A stretch of DNA of 64,000 nt from Armillaria gallica (Eukaryota > Basidiomycota > Agaricomycetes > Agaricales > Physalacriaceae): NCBI GenBank assembly GCA_037576215.1, contig JBANDB010000010.1, forward strand, positions 558,001 to 622,000, given 5' to 3'. Below are positions 1 to 10,629 of this stretch, one piece after another. Positions within the stretch are counted from its first letter, which is position 1; every line of letters starts with the position of its first letter. A program made the position numbers and the translations under genes. The notes beneath the pieces were generated by a model, which saw only the letters and a program-made list of their open reading frames with translations, ran no database searches and had not been told where the DNA came from.

Positions 1-724
1 TCCCACTGGCAAGTCGCGAATTCGGTCAGATAGCCAATGGCACATGACAGATGAACTAACCTTGTCTTCAGGAACGCCCAATGCGATTCGTTTGATATGA
101 CTAAGATCCAGTGAGTGCTCATGACACTATCGCACCATGACAGATCAACGTACACAAAATCAAACTCTTCATTGGGAAACGGAAGAAAGTCGAGGCTGTG
201 TATACAAAGAAGGATATGAGAGTGGGTCTCAATTGACTGAAGAACGTCACTTACAAGTTACTCTGGGTCCAGGTGATACGGTGTGCCAGGTCACTGGAAC
301 CAACCTGAAGAAGATCGGGATGTAAAGGCACACAGTCCAGCCCTGCAATCACGTTACTACTTCATCAAGACGTCAACCAAAACAGCATCCAACATACCCA
401 CGAAATGGCAATCCCTCCATGTTCGGGCACATTCGAGTATCCACGCGCCGGTACCTTTTGAGACTGAGATCACGTTTCAAATGAAACGGAAGCACGAGGA
501 AACATACCACATCCTATGTCCAGAACCTTTGTAGGTGGTTTCTCAAAGACATGCCACGTAAGACTCTCACAGATTTGTCGACAGAAGTGGGTATCCCAGA
601 TATCCCTACAGATATAGAACGCCACCATCATCAGTAAACAAGCAACGATAGGCCGCTATAAATTCCTCTTATGGCGTAAGAACCACCACCAAGAGGGTCA
701 CAGACGACGGTAGAGCGGAAGAGC
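1..724. other. No supported gene
   Basis: Short open frames on the plus strand (for example 137-325 and 283-534) overlap each other, lack recognisable motifs and have no convincing splice context. The stretch lies downstream of the minus-strand gene ending at 725 and probably contains its 3' untranslated region. A fragment of a gene lying left of the window cannot be excluded. Confidence 0.5.
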
Positions 725-1931
725 TTACAGATCCAACACGTCCTTTTCATAGCAGCGCGGATATGGAATCTCGTCCTTTCCGAACGGATGGTGCTTTTTA
801 CCATTGAATACGCCTACGGCACCAAGACCCGTCGCGCCCCAAGAGGTACCACTACTGGCGCCGGAGGAAGATTTCCCAGACCCACAAGACCCGTTCTTCA
901 CGACGAACTGTGCAGCTCGCGCGTTGAGATTCCGTTTGAGCTCTTCGAGAACAGTGCGGTCTGCAGTGGAGAACTTGGCAGCTTTGCCTTTCGTCTTAAC
1001 CCCTTGCTGGACGGCCGAGGAAGGAGACTGAGAACTAGACGGAGGTGCTACGAAGGGGCCCGCATGAACGACGCCAGACCACGCGGTAGGTACTGGGGGA
1101 ACTGGTGGAGTTAGTGGTATTGGGGTTTGGGACGCCTTATAGGCACCTGAACTTGGCGGAGATTTTGAAAGATTGTTACGATGAGAGTTTGATACAGGGA
1201 CCGAGCGTAAGTTCTTAGGGCAAGGTTCGGTGCCAAGCGGGCCTGCTGAAGCTGACGACTGGAGTCTGAATGGCGCGAAGTTGTTGCCTACTGGATTCTT
1301 TGCAGGAGTCTTACTTCCTGTCGACTTTCGTCTCCGAAGATGGTCAGCAAAAGTTCGACCGGATGGACGGCCTCCGGAGCTTGAGGGACGCATCTAGATG
1401 GAGATAGGATAGGGTAAGCGGAAGGTGCGCATGATGGAGACAAAAGAAAGCAATTCGTAATATGGTAATAGCAAAAGGACGCGGAGTTGAATGAAAATAG
1501 AGAGCTTAGGCACTTACGGATGTGCTAACACGAGGCGGGTTTTGCGGCAAAGACTCAGCAATTGCTACACACCTGGAGCCAAGCTCGTCCCCCGGCGCGG
1601 GGTACAATTCCCAAGGTGTCACGTCCTCCATCGAACCCGTCGCTGTTCGCGGTCGGCTCGAGATCTTGACCTTGGCCGACCGCGACCGCGAGAGCGCTAC
1701 GGGTGGAGCGCCGACGCGCGTGGGCCGCGACGGCCGTAGAATGGAAGACGGCGAAGGTGATGGCGAAGACGGGAGCGCCTCAGCGACGCCAGTGTGAGTA
1801 GAGTGTCGCTTTTTCGAGAGAATAGAAGGCAGACGGTTGGAAGGCTGGCCGTCCGCGAGGGGATTGTCAGACTGAGATCTCGCCAGAAGGGGACGATGAG
1901 AAGGGGGAGGTGGAGGGGGGTCGATAGACAT
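725..1931 (-). CDS. Ser/Pro-rich hypothetical protein, two exons
   Basis: I do not recognise a named family. Exon 1 (1931-1518, 138 codons from ATG) starts with a proline run (MSIDPPPPPP) and contains a Ser/Pro-rich stretch, SRSRSAKVKISSRP, and an acidic-aromatic motif MEDVTPWELYPAP near residue 100. The donor gtaagt at 1517 and the acceptor ctag before 1393 define an intron of about 124 nt in phase 0. Exon 2 starts with RPSSSGG after its first Met and ends HPFGKDEIPYPRCYEKDVLDL-type sequence before a stop at 725. The predicted length is 360 residues. The protein is low-complexity and basic, with no membrane segment, and is probably disordered and nuclear or a kinase substrate; that role is inference from composition only. 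The TPWELYP motif is the best handle for homologue searches. Confidence 0.7.
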
Positions 1932-4900
1932 GACGGCGATGAGGAGAGGTACCTGCTCACTGTGTAGGGCGACGACGACGAAGGAAACGAGCGAGCATCT
2001 AGATGGAGGAACGGAACGAAGGGTTAGAGCTAAGGATCAGCTACATGTTGGGACAGATGAGCCCAGTGTTGAGCGTAAAAGGAAAGCCGGTAATTTGACA
2101 TTTCTGCACAGATGCTGCATTATTGCCTATTATATTCTTGAGTACTCAGCATCATATACGTTTTCCGTCCATTTCCCGGCCGAAAAGGGCTCCGTGCTGC
2201 TCATGACCTTCATTTATATACCTCCAATGTTCTGACGCTGGTCTACTCTGTGCCTCCGTGCCGCTGCTCGTGTGCCTTCAGCTGCTTACGCCTTAGGCCT
2301 CGATAGGGGCTATCAATGCGAGTGTGAATGTGGGGTCCGAGGCACCGATCACAAGTGTCTAAAGGTGCCGGTCCAGATGTTACCCTCTGGAGCTCGTCGC
2401 GCGTCCCAGTATTGATTTCAAAATGTCTATCTCGTTCTATCCTTTGGCGATCCTTCCGCTACGTTCTTCTCCGTTATATCTCGTTTTTGTATACTTCAAT
2501 ATTCGAATCCCTATCCCGAAATCCGAAATTCCGAATCTTCGACCGCAGTCACGTCCTCCACCATCAACGGCACGCAGGAGACTTTGAGTATCACTTGAAG
2601 GCTATTAAACGTGTGCAGGGTTCGTCCTGCTTCGTCTCGGTTCAACATGAGGGATCAAAATTCATTCCCCCCTGGATTTTTTCAAGGGGGACATTAATAG
2701 TCGCTTTACACCCTATGCCTTGATCTATATTCAGAAAGTACTGCGGGCCAATAGACAAGGTGACCAAGGTTCCGCCAGGTACGCGTATATACTTACTACG
2801 CGGCCCCGATTGGTTGTTGATTACGGGCCCACCGTAATACGCATTTCTCCTCGGCCCGCTACATATGCCTTTGACGCGTCATTTAGCTTCCAATGCATCT
2901 GCATCGAGACCAAAGACGGGGGCTCTAGAATCTACCGGCCCACCACAACGAAGAGAATCCACCAGGTTATGTTTGCTCGTATTTCTAGGCTGAAACATAC
3001 ATACCTCGACAATTTGTAGGTTCCCCAATCGAGGCCTCGAAGGCGATCACAGGTTTGCGTACATAACGTACCACAACTGTCGGTTTTCTCGAACCTCGAA
3101 GCTTCGGAATTGAAATTCTCTTCTGACATCCTGTTGATCGTTCTTCGGCTGGCCAGGGTCGTCTGGCTCTCGGAAAATCACATCAGTTCCCTCTTGGAAA
3201 GCCTTGAGTGAGTTTGCCCCTGGTTCCCCACTGCTACCCGAATGGAGGTGAGTAGATCAATCATTCTCGTATCTACGTTCTTGTGCTTGTCTTCGGTCGC
3301 GACGTTGCAGCTCATACGCCGTGGATTGCGAAGCCTCCAAGCGGTGTCTGTGTTGCCCCGATGATAGGACATGTATTCAGGGCCGACGCCTCTGATGGGT
3401 GATGGGTGATTTGCGTTCGATAAGTGGAATCAGGCCACAATGGCGCGGCTATCCAAATCCGCGATACTGGGTTACTGGCTACTAGGTAAGGGTCCCGTCT
3501 TTTAAGCGACGATTCTTAAATTTGAGAGCACGAGGCGGAAGTACTGCTCCTGCACACATATTTCATGCGTCATAGATTCATATTTGTACCTGTTGATTTC
3601 CCAAGCTCAACGTTTTTTTATCGCCGGCGGTCATCGCTCTTTCGCCTTCGTCGTAAACTGCCCTTGATTTCATGGGTTCGTAACACGGTCCGGGACTTGA
3701 TGATGAATGATGATTACCAGAAACGCATTCAGTATAAGTATACGTACGACTCAGACTTTATGTATCGCTTATCGTTTCCATACAAGGGCACCCGAGTCAA
3801 GGTAGAAGGAGTGGCGATGCTTGGCCTCGCGGGGAGAGGTGTAGTTAGCTCACCGATGAGGGCATCCGAGGGTATGTTTGACTACTGAGGTGGGTCAGAC
3901 GTCCGCTTCACGGCCACTGTCTGAATTTGATCAAACTCACAAGGGTGATCTTTATTGTCACGCTACATCTTTTACGGTTCAGTGTAAGTTCCGAGTCTAT
4001 GACATTGAAACGTATTCTTGTCCGTACACTCTCCGACGTCTACACTACACCGCGACTGCACTGAATAGGCAAGAATGGGCTGGTCAGCGCCTATCAGTTT
4101 CGACTTCGAGCGCTAGGTCTGACCGGGTGGAATCTCACCATTCCCCTTGCGTCCGCCTATGTCTACTTTCCACATCTGATTCCATTTTCAGAACAGAACA
4201 GCCTATCTGACTGTCTATATACTTAGGTTTCAGGGAACTCTACCCGGAAGCATCGTGAACGGTCAATCAGATGATGTCTTTTTGGCCTATAAGTATAGCA
4301 TTCACATAGCGCCGCAGGAACGATATCCGCATGTTCCGCTCTTTTCCCGTGCTGGATGAGTTCTACTCAGCTATCGTCTTGGGATGTGAATGGCCAAGAA
4401 CTTGGGACCTGTCCTAAATTACGGGCGGCTCTACTGAAACAAGTATATCAATTGTATGACTTCGTACCAATCCCGTGAAATGGCACTTCACATTCATCTG
4501 TCCATGACAAGCTTTCCGTACTTGACGTGGAAATAATTTAATTTCCTTCGCCCATCTTTGGTGCGGATCCAGTGGTCCATGTACCACTCACGTCACATCC
4601 GTCCAGAAGCGGTTTTATCCTCCCTATAAATGCTCGCAAAATCCCTTCATAATCTCATCGAGCGTCAAGCATCAAGCTGTGATTCGTGAAGTAGTAACAG
4701 TATCTCCACAAATCCAGGCAACTGACGCGCCATTTTCAGGTAGTTGCTTCCGAGTCTTTATTACACCGAGACACAATTCTGAACCATTCGCATTTCAATA
4801 AGTTCAACATGACATCGACAAGTCGTATTAACGTTGCTCCTTTTACAGCATTGCCGCTATGACTCTGAGACTAGTCTCGATTGCGATCCGCGAATCTTTT

Positions 4901-5014
4901 GGGAGAGGGATTCACGCTCAATGGGTCGTACGGTCCGGTACGCGACTGATCTTGCTTGGTACCCTGCGAAGTCGGTATCATCATCACTCTATCTTTAGGC
5001 CTCCGAGGTCTGGA
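1932..5014. other. Gene-poor spacer, no supported gene
   Basis: About 3.1 kb with only short, overlapping, motif-free open frames. A promoter-like stretch with CCTATAAATGC lies near 4622-4632, but only a 17-codon frame follows within 300 bp (ATG near 4809). The right edge merges into the degraded V-ATPase c copy. I see no tRNA, transposase or repeat array. The region may be decayed duplicated DNA. Confidence 0.45.
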
Positions 5015-5222
5015 AGTTCTTGTCCGCGGTAAACTTCGACTTTGGCTTATCTGGCGTAGCGTCGGCCGTGAGTACAGTGCTTATTTTAACTATGTCTCGT
5101 GCTAACCTACTCCAGATGATATTCAGCAGTACGTATCCACAACCCATGACCGGTATCCAATTCTCAATGTAGTACTGTCTAGCTGCCGGTGCGCCCTTTG
5201 GAACAGGAAAAGGTGCGACTGG
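5015..5222 (+). pseudogene. Degraded V-ATPase subunit c copy (block A)
   Basis: The stretch aligns by eye to the intact V-ATPase c gene at 37.85-38.05 kb. Shared features are the end of exon 1 (GGCGTxGCGTC followed by gtgagt), the intron, the 13-nt microexon (ATGATATTCAGCA here, ATGGTATTCAGCA in the intact gene), the next donor gtacgta, and the start of exon 3 (GGTGCxxCCTTTGGAACAG). The initiator region is scrambled and the copy stops inside exon 3, so no proteolipid can be made. Introns are retained, so this is a DNA-level duplicate and not a retrocopy. It is directly followed by a remnant of the zinc-knuckle gene, the same order as in block B but with about 2.3 kb missing between them. Confidence 0.85.
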
Positions 5223-5224
5223 CG

Positions 5225-5560
5225 TTTAAATAAGAACCCGTAGGCGACCGGTTTTTCTCTTGCGTTGCAGAAGATGATCGGCTACGAGCAGAAAAGGCAC
5301 TGCCAGTCAAACTTTAACTGCGAAAGAGAAGGAGAGGAAGGAGAAGAGAGAACTTCTGCCGAAAGCTCAAACCGAAGGAAGGTGATCAGACTTTTGAGCC
5401 AGAGAATAAAGTACTGACTGTTATTGTGTGTGGCAGGGCGAAATAATATATATTTTTTCAAACCCCTTTGATTCGGATTCGGATTCTTTCGTCTGGCTCG
5501 AAATTGATTCGAGGTCAGCTGCTTCAGAATATTCGGCGTAAGGATGCCTGACTGTGCTGT
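5225..5560 (+). pseudogene. Degraded zinc-knuckle gene copy (block A)
   Basis: AAGAACCCGTAGGC at the left matches the exon 1/intron junction of the intact zinc-knuckle gene at 40341-40352. The match continues through the acceptor and exon 2 (GCGAAAGAGAAGGAGAGG) and the Ser/Asp codon repeats (GATTCGGATTCGGATTC). The CCHC-coding first exon is absent and the frame is disrupted by stops, so this is a non-coding remnant. It lies between the V-ATPase c remnant and the intact tail-membrane paralogue, preserving the gene order of block B. Confidence 0.8.
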
Positions 5561-5720
5561 ACAAGTCGGTGATTTTCGGTATCTATTTTCCTTTGATAAT
5601 TACAGAACCGTTGCTGCGATGACATTGAGTCTATTCAAACAGTTCTAACTTGTTTTAAAAAACATGCAATACAAATCGAATAATGGAAAAGAAGATAACT
5701 TCAGGCAAACTTCCACTGCC

Positions 5721-6740
5721 CTACTTCTGGAGATACGACGACAGAAAAGCAAGCAAGGCTTTGATGTCCCCAAAATAAAAACCCGTTACGAACCCGACGA
5801 TAATAACCATAAGCATCATGACCATCCATCTAAACCTTTCTTGATAGCTGTTCGCGTGTGCCGGGCTCCCTGGCAATACCAATACGGCGCTTGGCACACA
5901 TGCCGACGGAAGCGATCGACTCGAGTCCAAATTTAATGATTCGGCTGAAGTCGTACGACTCGATTCGGACAGGACAGAGTCGGAGAGAACAGAGTTGGAC
6001 AGAGGAGAGTCGGATACAACAGTCGACGACGCTGAAGACGATTGACTCTGGTCGTACAGCAGACTCGATGACTCTGATGATAACGATATATCAGAGTCTT
6101 CACCCCTTGTGAATCTCCTTCTATTTGGGAACGACACGTTGGGATATCGCGAATACTCCGAGCGCGGGTGAAGAGAGATAACATCGTCGAGCTCCTTAGT
6201 AGTCATGATGTCGGATTCGTGGCTGTGATCTTTGGGTTTCTTGACCTTGAATATCGACTGTGCTGATCGTTTGACTAGGAGGACGGGGCGGGAAATCATA
6301 TACGTGTTAGCGGTTGCACTCTGGCTCTTTGAGCGATGGGTGACGGAAGGCCGAGAGACTATGTTATCGTCAGTGAGTTCGACTGGGCGCTGACTGCGGT
6401 TTCGGCGTTCCTTTACTTTGAATATCGACTGTGCTGAACGCTTGACTCGGATGATTGGACGGGAAATCGTATCTGTGGTGATGATAGACGCAGTCTGATA
6501 CTTGGAGCGAAGGTTGACGAAGGACAGAGGGGCCGTGTTGACTGGAGTGGGCGCGCCTGGGTGCTCGCTGGGCCTCCTGGCACTGAATATCGACCGTGCT
6601 GAATATTTAACGGGAACGGGGCGGGTGATCGTATCCGCGGTAACGGTAGATGCACTCTGGCGCTTTCGCAAGATGGGGTAAGGAAGAGAGATGTTGACTT
6701 CAGTCAATGAAATGGTAGGGAGAGTCATCGTCGAAAGCAT
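5721..6740 (-). CDS. Three-repeat, C-terminal membrane-segment protein, paralogue A
   Basis: An intact single-exon frame of 339 residues that I cannot assign to a known family. It has three roughly 55-residue repeats (about residues 25-57, 78-112 and 135-170). Each combines a basic RSKxQxA element, a TISRP-like element and the signature VKRSAQSIFKVK. A Ser/Asp-rich acidic region follows (215-275). A hydrophobic segment near 305-325 (WMVMMLMVIIVGFVTGFYF) and a 15-residue tail complete it. There is no signal peptide, so a tail-anchored or single-pass protein with a long cytosolic N-terminus is likely (inference). The paralogue at 40956-41804 has the same architecture. Upstream DNA is also shared, including CTATATAGA (6789 here, 41841 there) about 40-50 bp before the ATG. 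It starts MLSTMTLPTIS; the internal Met5 is an alternative start. Confidence 0.8.
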   Translation of the reverse strand: MLSTMTLPTISLTEVNISLPYPILRKRQSASTVTADTITRPVPVKYSARSIFSARRPSEHPGAPTPVNTAPLSFVNLRSKYQTASIITTDTISRPIIRVKRSAQSIFKVKERRNRSQRPVELTDDNIVSRPSVTHRSKSQSATANTYMISRPVLLVKRSAQSIFKVKKPKDHSHESDIMTTKELDDVISLHPRSEYSRYPNVSFPNRRRFTRGEDSDISLSSESSSLLYDQSQSSSASSTVVSDSPLSNSVLSDSVLSESSRTTSAESLNLDSSRSLPSACVPSAVLVLPGSPAHANSYQERFRWMVMMLMVIIVGFVTGFYFGDIKALLAFLSSYLQK

Positions 6741-7073
6741 GTTGACTGTGATGGTGAGATGAGAAATTTGTTGAAATTTGCTTCCGGCTATATAGAACTT
6801 ACACAGGGGCGTCGATCACGATCCGATCTCGTGGGCTGTGGGGGCTTATGAGACTCGAAATTCTATTCTCTTAGACACTGGGGCTCGCGTGGAGAGCGGT
6901 AAAACGGGTCTGGGATTAGCTGGTTCACGTGGGAGCCCTCGATCTCTGAAAATATTTATGGAAGATATGTGATAATGTACAACTTATGATTAAAAAATGT
7001 ATGGTATATGGTACAAAATGCAATGTAGTTACTACCTATATTGTACAAGTTGTGAATAGATTCCAGCAAGAGA

Positions 7074-8309
7074 TTAAGATTCTAAAGATTTCCCACTATT
7101 GGGCGTACCAACATCTGTCGAACTAGCATCATCATCAGTTTGAGCCTTAGGACCCCAACCTTTCCGGCCTTCTAACCAAGGACCAGCGCCACTCAAATGG
7201 CACCCCCCGTTTCCTCACACCGGCATTCACCACCCAACACGCTCGGTAGCGCGTCGGCGTCAATCAAATCTAGAAGGACCTCGCGGTAGTCACTTCCGAG
7301 GATATCGACCTTTTCGCAGGTCTCTTTTGACAACCATGGCTTGATCACGGACCAGATGAACGTAAAAGACGAGGGAGCGTTTATGATCGCGAGCTGACCC
7401 ATCGTTTCGGGATAGTAGTCTTGAGAAACCTGAAAAGAACTCCGAGCGAGGGATTTCATTTGCCAGAATTGACTTAATCCAAAGCCTTTCAGGTCGACTA
7501 TGACCAACACTGTGCCAATGGGCTTTCCGGCTGCTTTGGAGGCAGCGGGAATAACTACAAACATTGTCAACACAACAGGTTTGATTGAAAGGATCCATTG
7601 GCACCTTCTCGGGTCAAAGACTCGCAGTTTACCAAGACAGTTTGCCAGTGTTTTTCAGGCGTACATTCCTTGTACAGCTTAGGTATATCAAGATTTCCAA
7701 AGAAGTGAACGTTTATCGGACGGCCTTTCTGTGGAAGAGTTAGATTGACGATAGGGGTGACCAGGGATATGAATAGACGCACCTTGTCTGTCTAATCATA
7801 GCATAGGGTCCATGTGAATGAGCTTCGTGTGACAAAAATTAGGAGTAGAGACGAACCTTGTGAAACCTAAAAACAGCTTGAACAAACGAATCGTGATTTT
7901 CATGCTTCGAAGAAACTCACCACATAGGCCAGCAGTCAAACACGGCTTCGCGTTCGGGATACTATGTAGATGTGATTAATAAGTCAGAAAAAAAAACAAA
8001 AGACATGACGAACATCGAACGGGTCAATCTCCCTGTATAGCTTATCGATACCCACGCCCTCCACTGAAGCTCTCCACTCCTGGCATTCACGAAACATCTG
8101 TTTCGCATGCTTCAAATTAAATTTTCTGGCCCGCAGAAACCGCCTGCGAACTATGAGCCTCCTACACCTCTTGATTTTTGTGATCGTGAAACGTACAGAA
8201 GCGTTTCGTCGTCCGTGCCAATCGAGTCTCCATTGCGCAGGATATCCTCGTCGAACAACTGTTTCCGAAAGATAGAGAGAGTCTCTTCTTCGCGACGATG
8301 AGGAGCCAT
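7074..8309 (-). CDS. SEC14: SEC14-type phosphatidylinositol/phosphatidylcholine transfer protein, 3' frameshift
   Basis: A lipid-exchange protein of the Golgi/trans-Golgi, CRAL-TRIO family. Start MAPHRREEETL at 8309. The CRAL-TRIO-N helix region reads RFLRARKFNLKHAKQMF. The lipid-binding domain reads KKGRPINVHFFGNLD, ESLTREV, KPIGTVLVIVDLKGFGLSQFW, YYPETMGQLAIINAPSSFTFIW and ending LPSVLGGECRC, all typical of Sec14. Two tiny exons encode WFHK and TDK: 10 nt at 7857-7866 and 9 nt at 7783-7791. After GECRC the open frame stops at 7193. The family's expected tail (CHLSGAGPWLEGRKGW, then a stop at 7074) is present in another frame, and one base is missing in a run of six C (plus strand) near 7194-7199. 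This is either a real truncation of about 40 residues or a homopolymer sequencing error. In block B this gene survives only as a stub. Confidence 0.9.
7783..7866 (-). other. Two consecutive microexons in SEC14
   Basis: A 10-nt exon (GTTTCACAAG, minus strand, 7857-7866) is bounded by acceptor ttttag and donor gttcgt. A 9-nt exon (ACAGACAAG, 7783-7791) is bounded by acceptor gattag and donor gtgcgt. Together with flanking exons they restore W-FHK-TDK-KGRP, which matches the conserved HKTDKKGRP block of Sec14. Without them the CRAL-TRIO domain would be broken. Confidence 0.8.
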
Positions 8310-8904
8310 TGTGTAGTGAGTGGTGGCAGGACAAGGAACGCGATTAAATGGGACCCAGTTTGACAAAGCCGACGTGGACTCCGACAACGGCGCAAGGGTG
8401 ATTTGATGATCGGGAACAGCGATGACGTATTGCTATTCGCTGGACAGCCGATAAATGACCGTCTCGTTCTTACTGCAGCTATCCACCAGTCCTGAATATT
8501 TGAATGTTTGACTCTCTTAACTAGTACTGGAAGAAAAACACACGGAGACCGTCGCCAGCGAACGCAGGTTTGTGCGCTTACGGTCGGCTAACCACCGTGG
8601 TTTTTACCCGCTTACTCTGCGTCGCTGACCTTAATATCGCTTAGAAGCATGTTGCATCCATTTGGGCTCCAGTCTCCAGCTGAGCATGAGGCAACAGGTT
8701 CTTTTCAATGCACTTCTTGTTCCGACATCAAGCGCGAAATTAACATACCGAGACGCATCACACACCGAGAGCCCAGATTGTACACGAACAATAATACATT
8801 ACATTCGCGTTGCGTGTTTCTACAGATGCAGATGGTATTTGAGAGCAAAAAAGTGCGTGAGTATAGAAGGACGAAATAAATAAATAGTAAAAACCGTGTG
8901 GTTC
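8310..8904. other. Intergenic spacer, no supported gene
   Basis: It separates the start of the SEC14 gene from the 3' end of the Borealin gene; both are on the minus strand. Small open frames here have no motif or splice support. It should contain the SEC14 promoter (near 8310-8500) and the Borealin 3' untranslated region. Confidence 0.5.
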
Positions 8905-10359
8905 TCAACGTATCTTCCATTTGTCAACAGCAGCTTGCACAAGCCGACCCATCTCTTCTCTCGCCTGCTTCTTAGCACTGGATGAGATGCCTTCAAGGGC
9001 ATCAAGGGAACCAGGCGAAGCCTGCAGCGGATCAAACTCTAGAAGGTGCCCGTCTTTGGTCGAAATCGTGACAGAGTAAGACCTCGTCAAGGTAGGGAGT
9101 TGGAATGGCGGAGGATCTGAGTCTTTGGGGAATGGGGTCGGCTGTGAACGGGTGGGGGTAAATAGGTTATGTGAAGGACTTGGTTGGGATAACGGAAGTG
9201 TCGCGTCAGAGTTTGTCCGCGAAAGTGTGGTAGAAGACGGCTGGGAGGACGAAAGGCGCAGGTTGCTCTGTGAACGCGAACGCGAGTGTAGGCTATTCGT
9301 ATTGAAGGAAGGATCCCGAGAGATAGTAATATTGCTTCTCGTCCGTTTGAGTGCAGGCCTGCTGGTGTCGGGCGTAATCTCCTCTGAACTGCCGTTCGCT
9401 CCTTTGGCCCACTTCATGCCAAATTCGAAGGGATTGGCTAGAGGTGAACCATTGACGCTGAGCATGCTTTCGTCCCTTCGAGGCATGCGTATGACATTGC
9501 TATTCGGAGGCTTGCTCCCTGGATAACCAGGCGTCTTGGGTGGCAAGGTAGGGTTAAACGTCGATAGAGAAGGGACCCGGGACGGGTAAGAGGATTATTT
9601 GGTTTGGGTTTACTGGGCGAAGGCAACTTGGATTGGAAAGCGGTACCCGGGCCTGCATTAAAAGGAGGCCTTGACTTCTGAGGACTGGGAGATTGCGGAA
9701 CACGAGGTAGTGGTCGACCCTGGGACTGCTGGAGACATCAGATACCGAAGAGCTTGAAGTAGTAACGCACCTTGCCAGGCGTTTTTACTACTCCCGATAG
9801 AAGACGCGCCCGTTGAGCTGTCCCAGGACCAGTAGATGAGCCAGGCTTTCGTTGTGGAGATTCCAAGCGAGCTAAACAACAGACAGAGATATAGAGATTG
9901 TAGAGAGAAGGGGGAATGGAACGCACCATTCTTCAAGGCTCTCGGCTCAGACGGATCTGCAGTAGCTTCCTGATCCTGGCTTGCCAGCCATTTTCTCTTC
10001 CGCATATTCTTGTCAATTTCTCCAAAGGCAGGGTCGTTGCCTGCACTAGTCAGCTTCTCTCGCTGTACTCCCCGCAAAGCAGCCTGCACATTTCCGTTGT
10101 ACTTTTCACCAAACTCGCGCATCGTCATCCCGCGAACCTGCTTCGGTATACGGGAAACATGTCCTTCCTGATGTATCTTGAAGTTTTCGAGGCCACCTGC
10201 GAGCCAGGACCGAAGCTGACGAGTGCGATGTGCGACTGCCACAGCGTCAGTCAGCTTTATATATCATATCTGCCACTACGCACCCTCGAGATTGAGATTT
10301 GCGATGAGCTGGGACTTTTCTTCATCACTATATTTTCTTGTCATGGTGGGAAATTCCAT
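8905..10359 (-). CDS. Borealin-like chromosomal passenger complex subunit
   Basis: Borealin/Nbl1 binds Survivin and INCENP and targets Aurora kinase to centromeres and the spindle midzone. The N-terminus starts at ATG 10359 (MEFPTMTRKYSDEEK, with Met6 an alternative) and splices through an intron of about 50 nt into VAHRTRQLRSWLAGGLENFK, RIPKQVRGMTMREF and KYNGNVQAALRG. These match the Borealin N-terminal helix that joins the CPC three-helix bundle. The middle is Ser/Pro-rich and disordered (RLLSGVVKTPGK, SPSPQKSRPPF, KTPGYPGSKPP). The last exon ends SYSVTISTKDGHLLEFDPLQ and a helical tail AKKQAREEMGRLVQAAVDKW before a stop at 8905. There are at least four exons and about 430 residues. The N-terminal match is strong; the conserved C-terminal segment could be a dimerisation element (inference). 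Confidence 0.83.
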
Positions 10360-10420
10360 CGCCAACGTCGGGGCGGTGTTGAAACTCGAGTGGTTGGAGG
10401 TGGTTGACTACCAGGAGGAT

Positions 10421-10434
10421 CACGTGCCACGCGT
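10421..10434. promoter_or_regulatory. E-box and MluI-type cell-cycle element upstream of Borealin
   Basis: CACGTG (10421-10426) and ACGCGT (10429-10434) lie 62-75 bp upstream of the Borealin ATG. ACGCGT is the MCB element bound by MBF in other fungi and is typical of cell-cycle genes. The sites are seen; their use here is inferred. Confidence 0.35.
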
Positions 10435-10629
10435 CGTTTGAGGGCCGGTCCCGGGAGTTGTGCCGGTTGCACCAGCTCATTTTGACAAACAGCCTACTTT
10501 ATTACTCGTTACTTGTTTGGCAGATACACGAAAAGCCTTTAGATACTCGAGTACAGAAGATATCTTTATGAAAATCCTGTGCAACTCCGCTACCTCCACC
10601 ATGAGCATGAAATGCCAATCTAGAAGTAA

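Noticed and set aside
2328..2723. 131-codon frame in the gene-poor spacer
   Set aside because: No domain, no splice context, biased composition and overlapping alternatives; kept as unsupported.
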